Source of the DNA: Planctomycetales bacterium ZRK34
GTDB lineage: Bacteria; Planctomycetota; Phycisphaerae; Phycisphaerales; Zrk34
Direction of reading: 5' to 3'
Assembly: GCA_014873095.1 (NCBI GenBank)
Contig: CP050848.1
Span: forward strand, 3,159,850-3,223,849
Length of the DNA stretch: 64,000 nucleotides
Position 1 is the first letter of the stretch. The number at the start of each line of letters is the position of its first letter. Positions 53,398 to 61,761 of the stretch are shown here, in pieces. The notes under the pieces are model-generated. The model had not been told where the DNA came from. It saw only the letters and a list, made by a program, of their open reading frames with translations, and ran no database searches. Made by a program: the position numbers and the translations under genes.

Positions 53398-55365
53398 TCA
53401 CGCGGAGGCGGTTTCCATCAGGCCCTTGGCGGCAGCGACGATGTCGTCGGCGGAAAGGCCCACGTAACGGAGAATGTCATCCGGGGTTTTGGCGCTCTTG
53501 GGTACGCGCTGCACGGTCATCTGCTTCAGTGTGAAGCCGCCGCCGTCTTCAGCCAGGGCGCTGGCGACGGCCCCGCCGAACGCGGCGCCGTAGTTGTCTT
53601 CGACGGTCAGCACCATGCCGTTGTTTTCCTGGGCGATGTCGAGAATCGCTTCTTCGTCAAACGGCAACGAATACAGATCGATCAGCGTGGCGTCGATACC
53701 CGCGGCTTCCAGGGCGTCCAGCGCCTTGTTGGCCTCGTGAACCATGTACCCGGTGGCGACGATCAGCAGATCACGGCCCTCAGTGAGCACTTCGTGGCCG
53801 CCGAGGGTGAACTCGGTCTTGTCGCTGTAGAGCAGTTCGGTGTCCGGGCGAAGCGTGCGCATGTAGCAGGGGCCGTTGTGGGCGGCCATCGCCTGAATCA
53901 GGGCATAGGTGGCGTAAGCGTCGGCGGGCTGAAGCACGTGCATCGCCGGGCGGCCGTCAGGCAGCACGACGTCGGTGAACGCGCGGAACCAGGCCACGTC
54001 CGGCAGCGCCATCTGGCTGGGGCCGTCGGCGCCGAGCGTGACGCCGCAGTGCGAACCGACGATTTTCAGATTCGCGCCGGAGTTGATCGCCATTTCGATC
54101 TGGTCGTAAGCCCGCGTGACGAACTTGCCGAACGTCGATACGAACGGAATCCGCCCGCCCGCGCTGAAACCCGCCGCCACGGAAACCATGTTCTGCTCGG
54201 CGATGCGACATTCGACGAAACGATCCTTCAGCGAATCTTCCTTGCGTATTTCACCGGAGTAGGTCGAGTTGTTCACATCCGCATCGAGCGCGACGACGGC
54301 GTCGTTGGCCAGGCCGAGCGCACGAAGACCGATGCCGTAGGCGCGGCGGGTGGCGTACTTGCCCTTGGCCAGCGCGTCGTTGTATCCAAACTGCGCCAGG
54401 GCTTCGGAGAATGTCGGCGCGGACTTCGGTTCGGCGAAGGTCGGCCCGTCGAAGGTGATCGGGGGAATGTTCAGATCGCCATCGGACCATGCGGCGCCGA
54501 GTTGTTTGCCGGTTTCATCAAACTCGGCGAATATCGCATCTTTTTCAGCGGGTTTGATCGGCGTGCCGTGGTGGCCGTGGCCCTGCATGCCGGCAGCGCC
54601 CCAGCCCTTGACGGTGCGGGCGACGACGGCGATCGGCTCGCCGGGGCCGGTGTCGGCCCGCTCAGCCTGTTCGGCGAGCACCTTCATGATCGCGGCCGGA
54701 TCGTGGCCGTCGATGTCGCGCACGTCGTACCCGAAGGCTTCGAGCTTCTCGACCCACGTGTCAGCCGCCTGCTGCTTGGAGACCTTGTCGGTCTGGGCGA
54801 ACACGTTGCAGTTGAAGATTGGCAGCACATTCGTCAGTTCATTGTCGACGATGAAGTCGAGCGCCTCGGCGATCTGCCCTTCGCGGGATTCACCATCGCC
54901 GATGATGCAGAAGATGCGCTTGGCCACGCCGTCGATGCGGGCGGACAAGCCAAGCCCGGCAGCGGTCGAAAGCCCCTGCCCGAGCGAGCCGGTGGCGGTG
55001 TCGAAAAACGGGAAGCCTTCCAGCGGATTCGGATGACCGTCGACTTCGCTGTCGAGCTCGCGGAGGCGCATGGCGTCTTCGCGCGTCATCGGTCGCATGT
55101 CGGTTTTGCCGATGTGCACACCGAGATCAGCGCAGGCCGCGTAAACGATCGGCACCGCGTGGCCTTCGGAAAGCACGAGCCGATCGGCCGCGGGATGGCC
55201 CGGGTTGGCCGGTTCGAATCGCATGTGGTTGTACATCAGCGATGTGATCAGATGCGCCAGCGAGGCGCCGCTGGACGGGTGGCCCGATCCGGCGGCAGTC
55301 GTCATCTCGACGGCGAGTTTGGCCAGCTCAATGGCTTTGGCGTGAATGGATGCTTCAACAGCCAT
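53398..55365 (-). CDS. tkt: Transketolase
   Basis: 655 residues, usual length. Thiamine diphosphate motif IIGDGESREGQIAEALDF with the closing NCN, and the pyrimidine-domain segment VECRIAEQNMVSVAAGFSAG. Transfers two-carbon units in the pentose phosphate pathway. It follows cimA on the minus strand with a 79-bp gap. Confidence 0.95.
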   Translation of the reverse strand: MAVEASIHAKAIELAKLAVEMTTAAGSGHPSSGASLAHLITSLMYNHMRFEPANPGHPAADRLVLSEGHAVPIVYAACADLGVHIGKTDMRPMTREDAMRLRELDSEVDGHPNPLEGFPFFDTATGSLGQGLSTAAGLGLSARIDGVAKRIFCIIGDGESREGQIAEALDFIVDNELTNVLPIFNCNVFAQTDKVSKQQAADTWVEKLEAFGYDVRDIDGHDPAAIMKVLAEQAERADTGPGEPIAVVARTVKGWGAAGMQGHGHHGTPIKPAEKDAIFAEFDETGKQLGAAWSDGDLNIPPITFDGPTFAEPKSAPTFSEALAQFGYNDALAKGKYATRRAYGIGLRALGLANDAVVALDADVNNSTYSGEIRKEDSLKDRFVECRIAEQNMVSVAAGFSAGGRIPFVSTFGKFVTRAYDQIEMAINSGANLKIVGSHCGVTLGADGPSQMALPDVAWFRAFTDVVLPDGRPAMHVLQPADAYATYALIQAMAAHNGPCYMRTLRPDTELLYSDKTEFTLGGHEVLTEGRDLLIVATGYMVHEANKALDALEAAGIDATLIDLYSLPFDEEAILDIAQENNGMVLTVEDNYGAAFGGAVASALAEDGGGFTLKQMTVQRVPKSAKTPDDILRYVGLSADDIVAAAKGLMETASA

Positions 55366-55444
55366 GGTGATTCCTTTCAGTAAGCTTGCGATTATCAGGC
55401 ATCACCGCTTGATCAGCAAGTAAGGTTTAAACACGAAGAAGATT

Positions 55445-57052
55445 TCACGCACCGGTTTCGAGCAGGTGATACTCGAAAGCGTCGATGACGGCGGCCCATG
55501 AGGCGTCGACGATATTCTCGCTGACGCCGATCGTGGAAAAATATTCATCGGCCTTGTCCGGGTCGACGACGGCGAAGTCAATCACGACGCGCACCTTGGC
55601 GGCGGTTTCATCGGCGGCGTTGACGACACGCACCTTGTAGTCGCGCAGGTGGACATCGTTGACCTGCGGATAATGAGGCGCCAGGCATTTGCGCAGGGCT
55701 GCATCGAGCGCGTCGATCGGACCGTCACCCTCGGCGACCTGGTGTTCGAGGGCGTCACCGACCTTGAGCTTGACGATCGCCTCGGTCGTGGCGGCCCCGC
55801 CGTTGGTTTTGAGGATCACGCAGCGGTAGTGGTCGAGGTTCCAGAACGGCCGTCGCTTGCCGAGCTCGCCGTACAGCAGCAGCTCGAAGCTGGCGTTGGC
55901 GGCTTCGAACTGATAGCCCGCGTTTTCGAGATCCTGTACGCGCTGCAGCACATTCCGCTGCGCCTGCTTGTTGTTTTCGATGTCGAACTTGCGGCCGATT
56001 GTGGCGCTGATGTTCGATACGCCCGACAACTCGCTGACGAGGATGCGGCGGGTATTACCGACGGACTCGGGCTTCACATGCTCATACGAATGCGCCACAC
56101 GGTTGACCGCGTGAACATGCATGCCGCCTTTGTGCGCGAAAGCCGCCGGGCCGACGTAGGGCTGATTTTCCCGCAGGTTCATGTTGGCCAGTTCATACAC
56201 GAAGCGGCTGGTCTCGGTCAGTCGCAAAAGCGAGTCTTCGCCGTTGTGCATGAGGCAGTCGGTGTTGTACTTCAGGCGCAGGTTGGCGATGACGGTGGTC
56301 AGGTCGACATTGCCGCAGCGCTCGCCGATGCCGTTGATGGTGCCCTGGACCTGAACAGCTCCGTGCTCGACGGCGGCGAGCGTGTTGGCGACGGCCAGGC
56401 CCGAGTCGTTGTGCACATGGATGCCGAGTTTCACATCGCCGAGTTCCTGCTGCACATCGTCCACGACCGACGCGATCCACGACGGCAGCGAGCCGCCGTT
56501 GGTATCGCAGAGCACGAGGCGGGTGGCGCCGCCTTCGACCGCGGCGCGCAGCGTCTGCAAGGTGTAATCTCGGTTGGCGTGAAACCCGTCGAAAAAGTGC
56601 TCGGCATCGTAAAACACCTCGCGGCCGGCTTCGTGACAGACCGCCACCGACTCGCGGATCATCGCCAGGTTTTCCTCGCGTGAAACTTGCAGCACCTCGT
56701 CGACGTGAAGATCCCACGTCTTGCCGACGATGGTGACGACGGGCGAGCCCGCGTTGATCAGCGCCTGCATGCCGGCGTCATCAGCGGCGGCGACGCCCTT
56801 GCGGCGCGTCATGCCGAAGGCGCAGACTTTCGCGTGGCTCAACGGTGATTTGACCATCTCCTCGAAGAAGGCGATGTCTTTGGGGTTCGACAGCGGGAAT
56901 CCACCCTCGATGTAATCCACGCCGAGCGCATCCAGGTGACGGGCGATCTTGATTTTGTCGATCAGCGAGAAGCTGACGCCTTCGCCCTGGGTGCCGTCAC
57001 GGAGTGTGGTGTCGTAGATTTCGACGCGTTGGGGGAGGGTTTCCGGGGTCAT
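55445..57052 (-). CDS. cimA: (R)-citramalate synthase
   Basis: 535 residues. It condenses pyruvate with acetyl-CoA to citramalate, the first step of the threonine-independent route to isoleucine. Motifs: VEIYDTTLRDGTQGEGVSFS at the N-terminus, LGIHVHNDSGLAVAN with the metal-binding HxH, and a C-terminal LeuA-like allosteric domain (VRVVIDFAVVDPDKADEYFS). GAGGA lies 6 nt before the ATG. A leader peptide with six isoleucine codons and a terminator lie upstream, so end-product control by attenuation is expected. Confidence 0.95.
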   Translation of the reverse strand: MTPETLPQRVEIYDTTLRDGTQGEGVSFSLIDKIKIARHLDALGVDYIEGGFPLSNPKDIAFFEEMVKSPLSHAKVCAFGMTRRKGVAAADDAGMQALINAGSPVVTIVGKTWDLHVDEVLQVSREENLAMIRESVAVCHEAGREVFYDAEHFFDGFHANRDYTLQTLRAAVEGGATRLVLCDTNGGSLPSWIASVVDDVQQELGDVKLGIHVHNDSGLAVANTLAAVEHGAVQVQGTINGIGERCGNVDLTTVIANLRLKYNTDCLMHNGEDSLLRLTETSRFVYELANMNLRENQPYVGPAAFAHKGGMHVHAVNRVAHSYEHVKPESVGNTRRILVSELSGVSNISATIGRKFDIENNKQAQRNVLQRVQDLENAGYQFEAANASFELLLYGELGKRRPFWNLDHYRCVILKTNGGAATTEAIVKLKVGDALEHQVAEGDGPIDALDAALRKCLAPHYPQVNDVHLRDYKVRVVNAADETAAKVRVVIDFAVVDPDKADEYFSTIGVSENIVDASWAAVIDAFEYHLLETGA

Positions 57053-57116
57053 GATGATTCCTCGGTTTCGAAATCGCCTCTTCGGGGGCGGCCGCTGAAG
57101 GAAAATAGTGGGGCAT

Positions 57117-57143
57117 AAAAAAACCCTGCCGCGTCGGCAGGGT
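57117..57143 (-). terminator. Intrinsic terminator/attenuator upstream of cimA
   Basis: On the minus strand a 9-bp GC-rich stem (CCCTGCCG/CGGCAGGG plus A-T, loop ACG) is followed by seven T. It lies 64 nt before cimA and after the isoleucine-rich leader ORF, where a regulatory attenuator is expected. Confidence 0.88.
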
Positions 57144-57172
57144 CGTGTCGCTATGGTGTAGAATCAGCGGCC

Positions 57173-57226
57173 CTACCAACAGGGATGTTCGTCGATAATA
57201 ATGATGCCGATGATTCGCGTATTCAT
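57173..57226 (-). CDS. Isoleucine-rich leader peptide of cimA attenuator
   Basis: 17 codons on the minus strand, ATG at 57226, stop TAG at 57173-57175, encoding MNTRIIGIIIIDEHPCW. Six of 17 residues are Ile (ATC ATC GGC ATC ATT ATT ATC). Too short for automatic calling. It lies just after a consensus TATAAT and just before a terminator, upstream of the isoleucine-pathway gene cimA. Stalling at Ile codons when charged tRNA-Ile is scarce would favour antitermination. No Shine-Dalgarno is seen; the RNA may be nearly leaderless. Confidence 0.85.
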   Translation of the reverse strand: MNTRIIGIIIIDEHPCW

Positions 57227-57235
57227 GATGAGCCC

Positions 57236-57241
57236 ATTATA
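57236..57241 (-). promoter_or_regulatory. -10 element of cimA leader promoter
   Basis: Perfect TATAAT on the minus strand, 9 nt before the leader ATG. The best -35 is weak (TTGTTT at 57258-57263, spacer 16); TTGACC at 57253-57258 is too close (11 nt). The start of transcription would fall at about 57229. Confidence 0.6.
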
Positions 57242-57264
57242 CCCACCGAATCGGTCAAAACAAC

Positions 57265-57903
57265 ATGCCTACTGAACTGAAAATCCAGGGGTTCTGCCTC
57301 GGCGACTGGCAAACCAACTGCTACGTGGCCCATCCGGCGGGATCCACCGACTGCTGGATCATCGATGCGGGGTTTGGCCCGGAGCCGATGATCGACTCGA
57401 TCGAGGCCGGCGGTCTGGACCCGAAGCTGCTGGTCTTGACCCATGCCCACGTCGACCACATCGCGGGGGCCAACACGATCCGCCAGCGCTGGCCGCAGCT
57501 TCCGATCGTGATCCACGAAGCCGAGGCCGAGTTCCTCAGTCGGCCGGAGTTGAACCTCTCTGCGGGCGTCGGCCTGCGCATCACCGCGCCGCCGGCCGAT
57601 CAACTGCTGAACCACGGCGACACGCTCACGCTCGGCGATCTGAATTTCGAAGTCCGCCACACGCCCGGCCACAGCCCCGGCGGCGTGTGCATCTACCAGG
57701 CGGATAATGCTGTCGCCTTCACCGGCGATACGCTGTTCCACGATTCGATCGGTCGCTATGACTTTCCGACTTCCGACGGCGAGGCGCTGATGCGGTCGAT
57801 TCACGAGCAACTGATGACGCTGCCGGACCCCACGCGCCTGTACCCCGGCCATATGCAACCGACAACCGTCGGCCGCGAGCGGCAGATGAATCCGTTTTTA
57901 TGA
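57265..57903 (+). CDS. MBL-fold metallo-hydrolase (glyoxalase II-like)
   Basis: 212 residues. Metal ligands are in LVLTHAHVDHIAG (His60, His62, Asp64, His65), with later RHTPGHSPGG, FTGDTLFHDSIGRYDF and LYPGHMQPTTV. The family hydrolyses thioesters such as S-lactoylglutathione or, as ETHE1-like proteins, other small thiol compounds. Divergent from the cimA leader. Confidence 0.9.
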   Translation: MPTELKIQGFCLGDWQTNCYVAHPAGSTDCWIIDAGFGPEPMIDSIEAGGLDPKLLVLTHAHVDHIAGANTIRQRWPQLPIVIHEAEAEFLSRPELNLSAGVGLRITAPPADQLLNHGDTLTLGDLNFEVRHTPGHSPGGVCIYQADNAVAFTGDTLFHDSIGRYDFPTSDGEALMRSIHEQLMTLPDPTRLYPGHMQPTTVGRERQMNPFL

Positions 57904-57908
57904 AGTGG

Positions 57909-57969
57909 GAACTCGGAACGGCGAACGCGGAATGATACGGATGACTTGACCGTTCCGCGTTCCGAGTTC
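57909..57969. repeat. Inverted repeat between convergent genes
   Basis: GAACTCGGAACGGCGAACGC at the left (57909-57932 in full) and TTCCGCGTTCCGAGTTC (57953-57969) pair over 17 bases, the left arm having a 7-nt insertion. It separates the convergent MBL hydrolase and clpS genes and may terminate both in part; no T-run. Confidence 0.6.
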
Positions 57970-57980
57970 GCAGATCCGCG

Positions 57981-58307
57981 TTATTTCTCGTCGGGCTCGA
58001 TCGTGACGGTCAGTCCCTTGGATTGGAACTGCTCCTGGTACAACTCGGCGCGTTCCTTGTGGGTCTTCAGCAGCAGGCTCAACCCGCGGTAATGCGCTTC
58101 GAGCGTGCGCTGCTTTGAATCGTTCAGATTCAGCGGGGTCAACTGATGCACGGTGGCGACGGCGTACTCCATGGTGTTGAAGTCGTCGTTGTGCAGCAGC
58201 ACCTTGTACGGCGGCAGCGGCTTGGTTTTCGGCTTGGCCGGGGCGGGTTTGGTCGCCACGACAGCTTCGCGCTGAACATCGTCATGTTCGTGCTTTTGCG
58301 TCATCAA
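57981..58307 (-). CDS. clpS: ATP-dependent Clp protease adaptor ClpS
   Basis: 108 residues. After a Lys/Pro-rich N-terminus the ClpS core PPYKVLLHNDDFNTMEYAVA contains the N-degron-binding Asn-Asp-Asp, followed by the helix EAHYRGLSLLLKTHKERAEL and the strand LTVTIEPDE. Delivers N-end rule substrates to ClpAP/ClpCP. No clpA is adjacent; a lipoprotein gene lies upstream. Confidence 0.92.
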   Translation of the reverse strand: MMTQKHEHDDVQREAVVATKPAPAKPKTKPLPPYKVLLHNDDFNTMEYAVATVHQLTPLNLNDSKQRTLEAHYRGLSLLLKTHKERAELYQEQFQSKGLTVTIEPDEK

Positions 58308-58332
58308 CTTCTCCTTGCGAACAGGAGATTTC

Positions 58333-58746
58333 TCATTGCACGTCGGTTGTCTTGGTCGGCATCGGCTCCGTGGCCTGGGCCAGTTCGCGCACCGACACTT
58401 TCAGCAGCACGGGATTGCCATTCAGCGGCTGCTTGTTTTCGAGATTGGCGACGGCCGAATCCAGATCAAGCACCTGCCAGCGCATCGAGTTCGGCGGCAC
58501 GGCGGGGCTCTGACCGGCGGTCCAGTCTTCGGTGTGTTCGAAGTCGACGACCGCCTGCTTGCCGACGGGGATGTCCAGCGACCAGACGGTGTCGCCGGTG
58601 ACGGTGTCGACCAGCGTGAGCGTCAGCGGCATGTGGGCGGTGGAGACGAAGTTGTGGCGGTCCCAACTGGTGCCATACGGAAACTTCGTCGAGCAACCGG
58701 CCAGCATCATCAGTGTCACGATACCAATCAAAGCAAAACGCTTCAT
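58333..58746 (-). CDS. Small lipoprotein of unknown function
   Basis: 137 residues from ATG 58746. Lipobox in MKRFALIGIVTLMMLAGCST; Cys18 would be lipidated. The remainder is a single beta-rich domain (LTLTLVDTVTGDTVWSLDIP) with no recognised family. It lies 25 bp upstream of clpS. Confidence 0.75.
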   Translation of the reverse strand: MKRFALIGIVTLMMLAGCSTKFPYGTSWDRHNFVSTAHMPLTLTLVDTVTGDTVWSLDIPVGKQAVVDFEHTEDWTAGQSPAVPPNSMRWQVLDLDSAVANLENKQPLNGNPVLLKVSVRELAQATEPMPTKTTDVQ

Positions 58747-58813
58747 GAGAACCTCTTTCCTGAAAATATTATACGCATAGAATACGCTGCGCAAACCCGG
58801 AGGCCAAGTGCGA

Positions 58814-59191
58814 ATGTTCTGGCGACGTTTCCTGCCCAAGTCCTGGACCGAAGACGACTCCACCTCGGATGACAAACCCGAGCGTAAGGATGTATCGGTC
58901 AATCGGCGAGGGTTTTTTCGACAATTGGCGATTTCGGCCATCGAAGAGGCCGAAAAAGCCGGCCACGATTTTCTGGACCGGGCCAATTTGAGCGAGCATT
59001 TTCGGTCTGATTCGCATTATTCGCCCACTCCGAGCAGCTACCCGCCGCCGTATTACGCCTCGCCGGACATGATTTACGGTCCGCCGTGGCCGCCCCCGAT
59101 GGGGCCTGACATTCCGCCGGCGATCCGTAAAACCCTTCGTGAACAGGCCCAGGCGGAGCGTGATCACTGGTATGGCGGCGGCGACGATTAA
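58814..59191 (+). CDS. Small protein with RRGFFRQ motif, unknown
   Basis: 125 residues from ATG 58814 (GGAGG 10 nt upstream; GTG 58808 also possible). SVNRRGFFRQLAISAIEEAE resembles the arginine-rich segment of Tat-type or NapF-like iron-sulfur proteins but is internal here, at about residue 30. The centre is rich in Pro/Tyr (SPTPSSYPPPYYASP, PPWPPPMGP). No Cys cluster; function unknown. Confidence 0.6.
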   Translation: MFWRRFLPKSWTEDDSTSDDKPERKDVSVNRRGFFRQLAISAIEEAEKAGHDFLDRANLSEHFRSDSHYSPTPSSYPPPYYASPDMIYGPPWPPPMGPDIPPAIRKTLREQAQAERDHWYGGGDD

Positions 59192-59226
59192 CCCAAAATC
59201 AACACGAAGTATCGCTGGCAAAGCCG

Positions 59227-59264
59227 TTTAGCCGCGAGCCGCAGGCGAGCGCGTCATGGCTCGC
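59227..59264. repeat. Intergenic hairpin between convergent genes
   Basis: GCGAGCC (59234-59240) or GCGAGC (59245-59250) can pair with GGCTCGC (59258-59264). It starts TTTAGCCG like the repeat at 21418. It separates the gene ending at 59191 from ribBA and may act as a bidirectional terminator; no strong T-run. Confidence 0.5.
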
Positions 59265-59271
59265 ATCGCCG

Positions 59272-60456
59272 TCAATCCAACCTGATCAACTGCTCAATGG
59301 TCAGCCCAAATCCATCTAACCCGTGATATGTCGGGTTGTTAGAGAGAAGTTTGAGGCGTCTGATCCCCAAATCGCGCAAAATCTGCGATCCGATGCCGAT
59401 GTTTGTCGCCGCCTCGACGCTGGGCTCTTCACTGCGGATCAGCGGGGCCTCGGCGTCGGATTGGCCCATCGTGCGGTGCAGGGACTGAAGCCTTCTAAGT
59501 AGACCGGTGCCCATCGAGTCCTGCCGCATGTAGACCACCGCCCCTTCGCCGGCGTCCTCGATCCGCTGCATGGCGGCCCGGAGGCTGCGACCGCTGGACT
59601 CGGTGATGTCGCCGAACACATCCGCCAGCAGATTCTGGGCGTGCACACGAACCAGTACCGGGTCGGCGATCTCCGACTGCTGCCCGACACGTCCCTTGAC
59701 CAGGGCCACATGCGGCAGCGGATCGACCAGGGCCCGGTAGGCGATCAGGCGAAACTCACCGATGTCGTTGCGGAAGGGCACTTCGTCGATGCGCTCGATG
59801 AGCTTTTCCCCAGCCAGGCGATATTTGACCAGGTCGGCGATGGTGCACATTTTCAGGTTGTGCTGCCGGCAGAGGGTTTCGAGCTCGGGCAGGCGGGCCA
59901 TCGAGCCGTCGTCATTCATGATTTCGATGATCGCCGCGGCGGGGCGCAGGCCGGCGAGTTGGCACAGATCGATACTGCCCTCGGTTTGACCGGTCCGCAC
60001 GAGGACGCCGCCTTCGCGGGAGCGCAGCGGATTGATATGGCCGGGTCGTGAGAGATCGACAGGTTGAGTTGCGGGGTCAGCCAGACGCTGAATCGTGACG
60101 GCACGATCCGAGGCGCTGACGCCGGTGGTGACGCCGAAGCGGGCGTGGGCGTCGACGGTGACGGTGAAAGCGGTCGATAGCTGGGCAGTGTTGACCGGCG
60201 CCTGCGGGGTGAGTTCGAGGCGGTCGCAGGTGTCGCCGTCCAGCGCGACGCAGAGCACCCCGCGGGCGTGTTTGACCATGAAGTTGACCACGTCGGGTGT
60301 GACGAACTCGGCGGCGCAGACCAGGTCGCCTTCGTTTTCACGGTGTTCATCATCGACAAGCACGATCATGCGACCGGCTTTGAGCTCGTCGAGAATTTCG
60401 GGGATCGGTGCAAAAGCCACGTCGTACCTCACGAGAGAAAAAGTCGAGCCCGACAT
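59272..60456 (-). CDS. ribB: RibBA-like protein: DHBP synthase with degenerate GTP cyclohydrolase II domain
   Basis: 394 residues. Residues 18-215 are 3,4-dihydroxy-2-butanone 4-phosphate synthase with intact LVDDEHRENEGDLVCAAEFV and RPGHINPLRSREGGV. The second domain should be GTP cyclohydrolase II, but the zinc motif VRVHSECLTGD...CDC is VRVHAQNLLAD...ESS: all three Cys are lost (Asn, Glu, Ser), near residues 270-288. By knowledge of RibBX-type proteins this half is probably inactive. Riboflavin synthesis would then need another ribA. No FMN riboswitch seen upstream. Confidence 0.88.
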   Translation of the reverse strand: MSGSTFSLVRYDVAFAPIPEILDELKAGRMIVLVDDEHRENEGDLVCAAEFVTPDVVNFMVKHARGVLCVALDGDTCDRLELTPQAPVNTAQLSTAFTVTVDAHARFGVTTGVSASDRAVTIQRLADPATQPVDLSRPGHINPLRSREGGVLVRTGQTEGSIDLCQLAGLRPAAAIIEIMNDDGSMARLPELETLCRQHNLKMCTIADLVKYRLAGEKLIERIDEVPFRNDIGEFRLIAYRALVDPLPHVALVKGRVGQQSEIADPVLVRVHAQNLLADVFGDITESSGRSLRAAMQRIEDAGEGAVVYMRQDSMGTGLLRRLQSLHRTMGQSDAEAPLIRSEEPSVEAATNIGIGSQILRDLGIRRLKLLSNNPTYHGLDGFGLTIEQLIRLD

Positions 60457-60645
60457 TGTAGCGACTCAACCGCGACGCGCAGGCTTTGCCGAGCGGCGGC
60501 AGTTTTTGCGCTGCACCAGGCGCAACATCGTGTTTGCATGGGGGCTGCGGACGATTCGCGGGCAATCGCTCGAAGTGCGTTAACTGCTGATATTTCAGGT
60601 GTTTTGGGGCTGTCGAGGGGTTTGGCACGGTGCGAAACGGGCTTT

Positions 60646-60661
60646 CGGCACGGCCGTTGCC
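60646..60661 (+). promoter_or_regulatory. Sigma-54 promoter of flagellar operon
   Basis: CGGCACG (60646-60652) and TTGCC (60657-60661) give GG-N10-GC, matching the -24/-12 consensus TGGCACG-N4-TTGCW at 14 of 16 positions. The start would be near 60672, before the small gene at 60706. Confidence 0.8.
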
Positions 60662-60705
60662 TTAGGTTCGACGGTCCAGTGCTGGATGCGCTGGACGGAC
60701 CGTGC

Positions 60706-60915
60706 ATGGAGGCACACCCTTTGGAACGCAAATGGACACATCTGATTCGGGCAGCCCAGGGTGAGAGCATTGGTTCGGTGCTGGTTCGACTGGCCCGCGC
60801 CGCTGCCGACACCCACATGACCGAGCTGCACGATTCGCTGCACCAACTGGACGCCGATCGCCGCGAGCGCACCGCCGCCTCGTCGCGGTCCGCCGTTGAG
60901 GAGGTCCAGCGATGA
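60706..60915 (+). CDS. Small protein translationally coupled to flgF
   Basis: 69 residues from ATG 60706, ending in an ATGA overlap with flgF. A TTG at 60721 has GGAGG 8 nt upstream and would give 64 residues. Helical, charged (QGESIGSVLVRLARAAADTH); not recognised. As first gene after the sigma-54 promoter it may be a flagellar assembly or regulatory factor. Confidence 0.6.
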   Translation: MEAHPLERKWTHLIRAAQGESIGSVLVRLARAAADTHMTELHDSLHQLDADRRERTAASSRSAVEEVQR

Positions 60916-61673
60916 ACTACGGCCTGTACCTTTCCGCCGCCGGGATGCTCACGAACATGTATCGCCAGGACGTTGCCGCCAACAATCTCGCCAACGCCCA
61001 GACGCCTGCGTTCAAGCGCGACCTGGCGCTGCTTCGTCGGCGTCAGCCCGAGTCGGTTGAAGGCTTCACCCCTGAAGACGCCCACGCGCTGCTGGATCGT
61101 CTGGGCGGTGGTGTGCTGGCCGATCGCACCCGCGTCGATCTGACCAACGGCCCCCTGAAGAAGACCGGCAACGACCTGGACCTCGCCCTGCAGGGCAACG
61201 GATTCTTCCGCATTCAGACCGAAGACGGCGTCCGCCTGACGCGCGACGGCCGCTTCACCCTCGACCCGAAAAACAGCCACCTGATGACCACCAACGGCGG
61301 GCATGCCGTGCTCGACGCCACCGGCAATCCCATCACGCTGGACCCGACCGCCCAGGCGCTGGTCGATGAGACCGGCGTGATTCGTCAGAACGGCGCCGCG
61401 GTTGCCCGCATTGGTCTGCTGAATGTCGACGCCGACGATCTGACCCAGCATGGCCAGGGCTTTTTTGAAGCTTCCGATGCAGCTCTGAAAAACGCCTCGA
61501 CCGGCGATGCCCGCGTCCACCAGGGCTATCTCGAACAGTCCAACGTCGATCCGGTGATGCAGATGCTGGAGATGATCGGGGCCTCCAGCGCCATCAGCGC
61601 CAACGCCAACATGATCCGTTACCACGACCTGGTCATGGACCGGGCCGCCAACGTTCTGGGGAGAGTCGCCTAA
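60912..61673 (+). CDS. flgF: Flagellar basal-body rod protein FlgF
   Basis: 253 residues; AGGAGG 7 nt upstream. N-terminus MNYGLYLSAAGMLTNMYRQD and ANNLANAQTPAFKRD, and C-terminal QGYLEQSNVDPVMQMLEMIG are the rod-protein signatures; the short Gln-rich end distinguishes FlgF from FlgG. Forms the proximal rod. Confidence 0.93.
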   Translation: MNYGLYLSAAGMLTNMYRQDVAANNLANAQTPAFKRDLALLRRRQPESVEGFTPEDAHALLDRLGGGVLADRTRVDLTNGPLKKTGNDLDLALQGNGFFRIQTEDGVRLTRDGRFTLDPKNSHLMTTNGGHAVLDATGNPITLDPTAQALVDETGVIRQNGAAVARIGLLNVDADDLTQHGQGFFEASDAALKNASTGDARVHQGYLEQSNVDPVMQMLEMIGASSAISANANMIRYHDLVMDRAANVLGRVA

Positions 61674-61684
61674 GCAAGCACGCA

Positions 61685-61706
61685 TAGCCGGCGGCTGAGC
61701 CGCCGT
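61685..61706. repeat. REP-like hairpin between flgF and flgG
   Basis: ATAGCC then CGGCGGC (61690-61696), loop TGA, GCCGCCG (61700-61706). Same TAGCC end as the other intergenic palindromes. Confidence 0.55.
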
Positions 61707-61761
61707 GAAGGTTCCGCCTGACAGGAGGTCGAGCGGAAGAAACTCGAAGGATTCGTTCACC

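Noticed and set aside
53737..55383. 548-residue plus-strand open frame
   Set aside because: Antisense to transketolase; typical long shadow frame in GC-rich DNA, no motif and Arg/Gly/Val-rich composition.
57253..57258. TTGACC as -35 of the cimA leader promoter
   Set aside because: Only 11 nt from the TATAAT; too close for a standard sigma-70 promoter.
57909..57969. Insertion sequence terminal repeats
   Set aside because: The arms are only 20 nt apart and enclose no transposase; it is a hairpin between convergent genes.
60622..60639. Second sigma-54 site (TTGGCACGG)
   Set aside because: The -24 half is good but no GC at the correct -12 distance.
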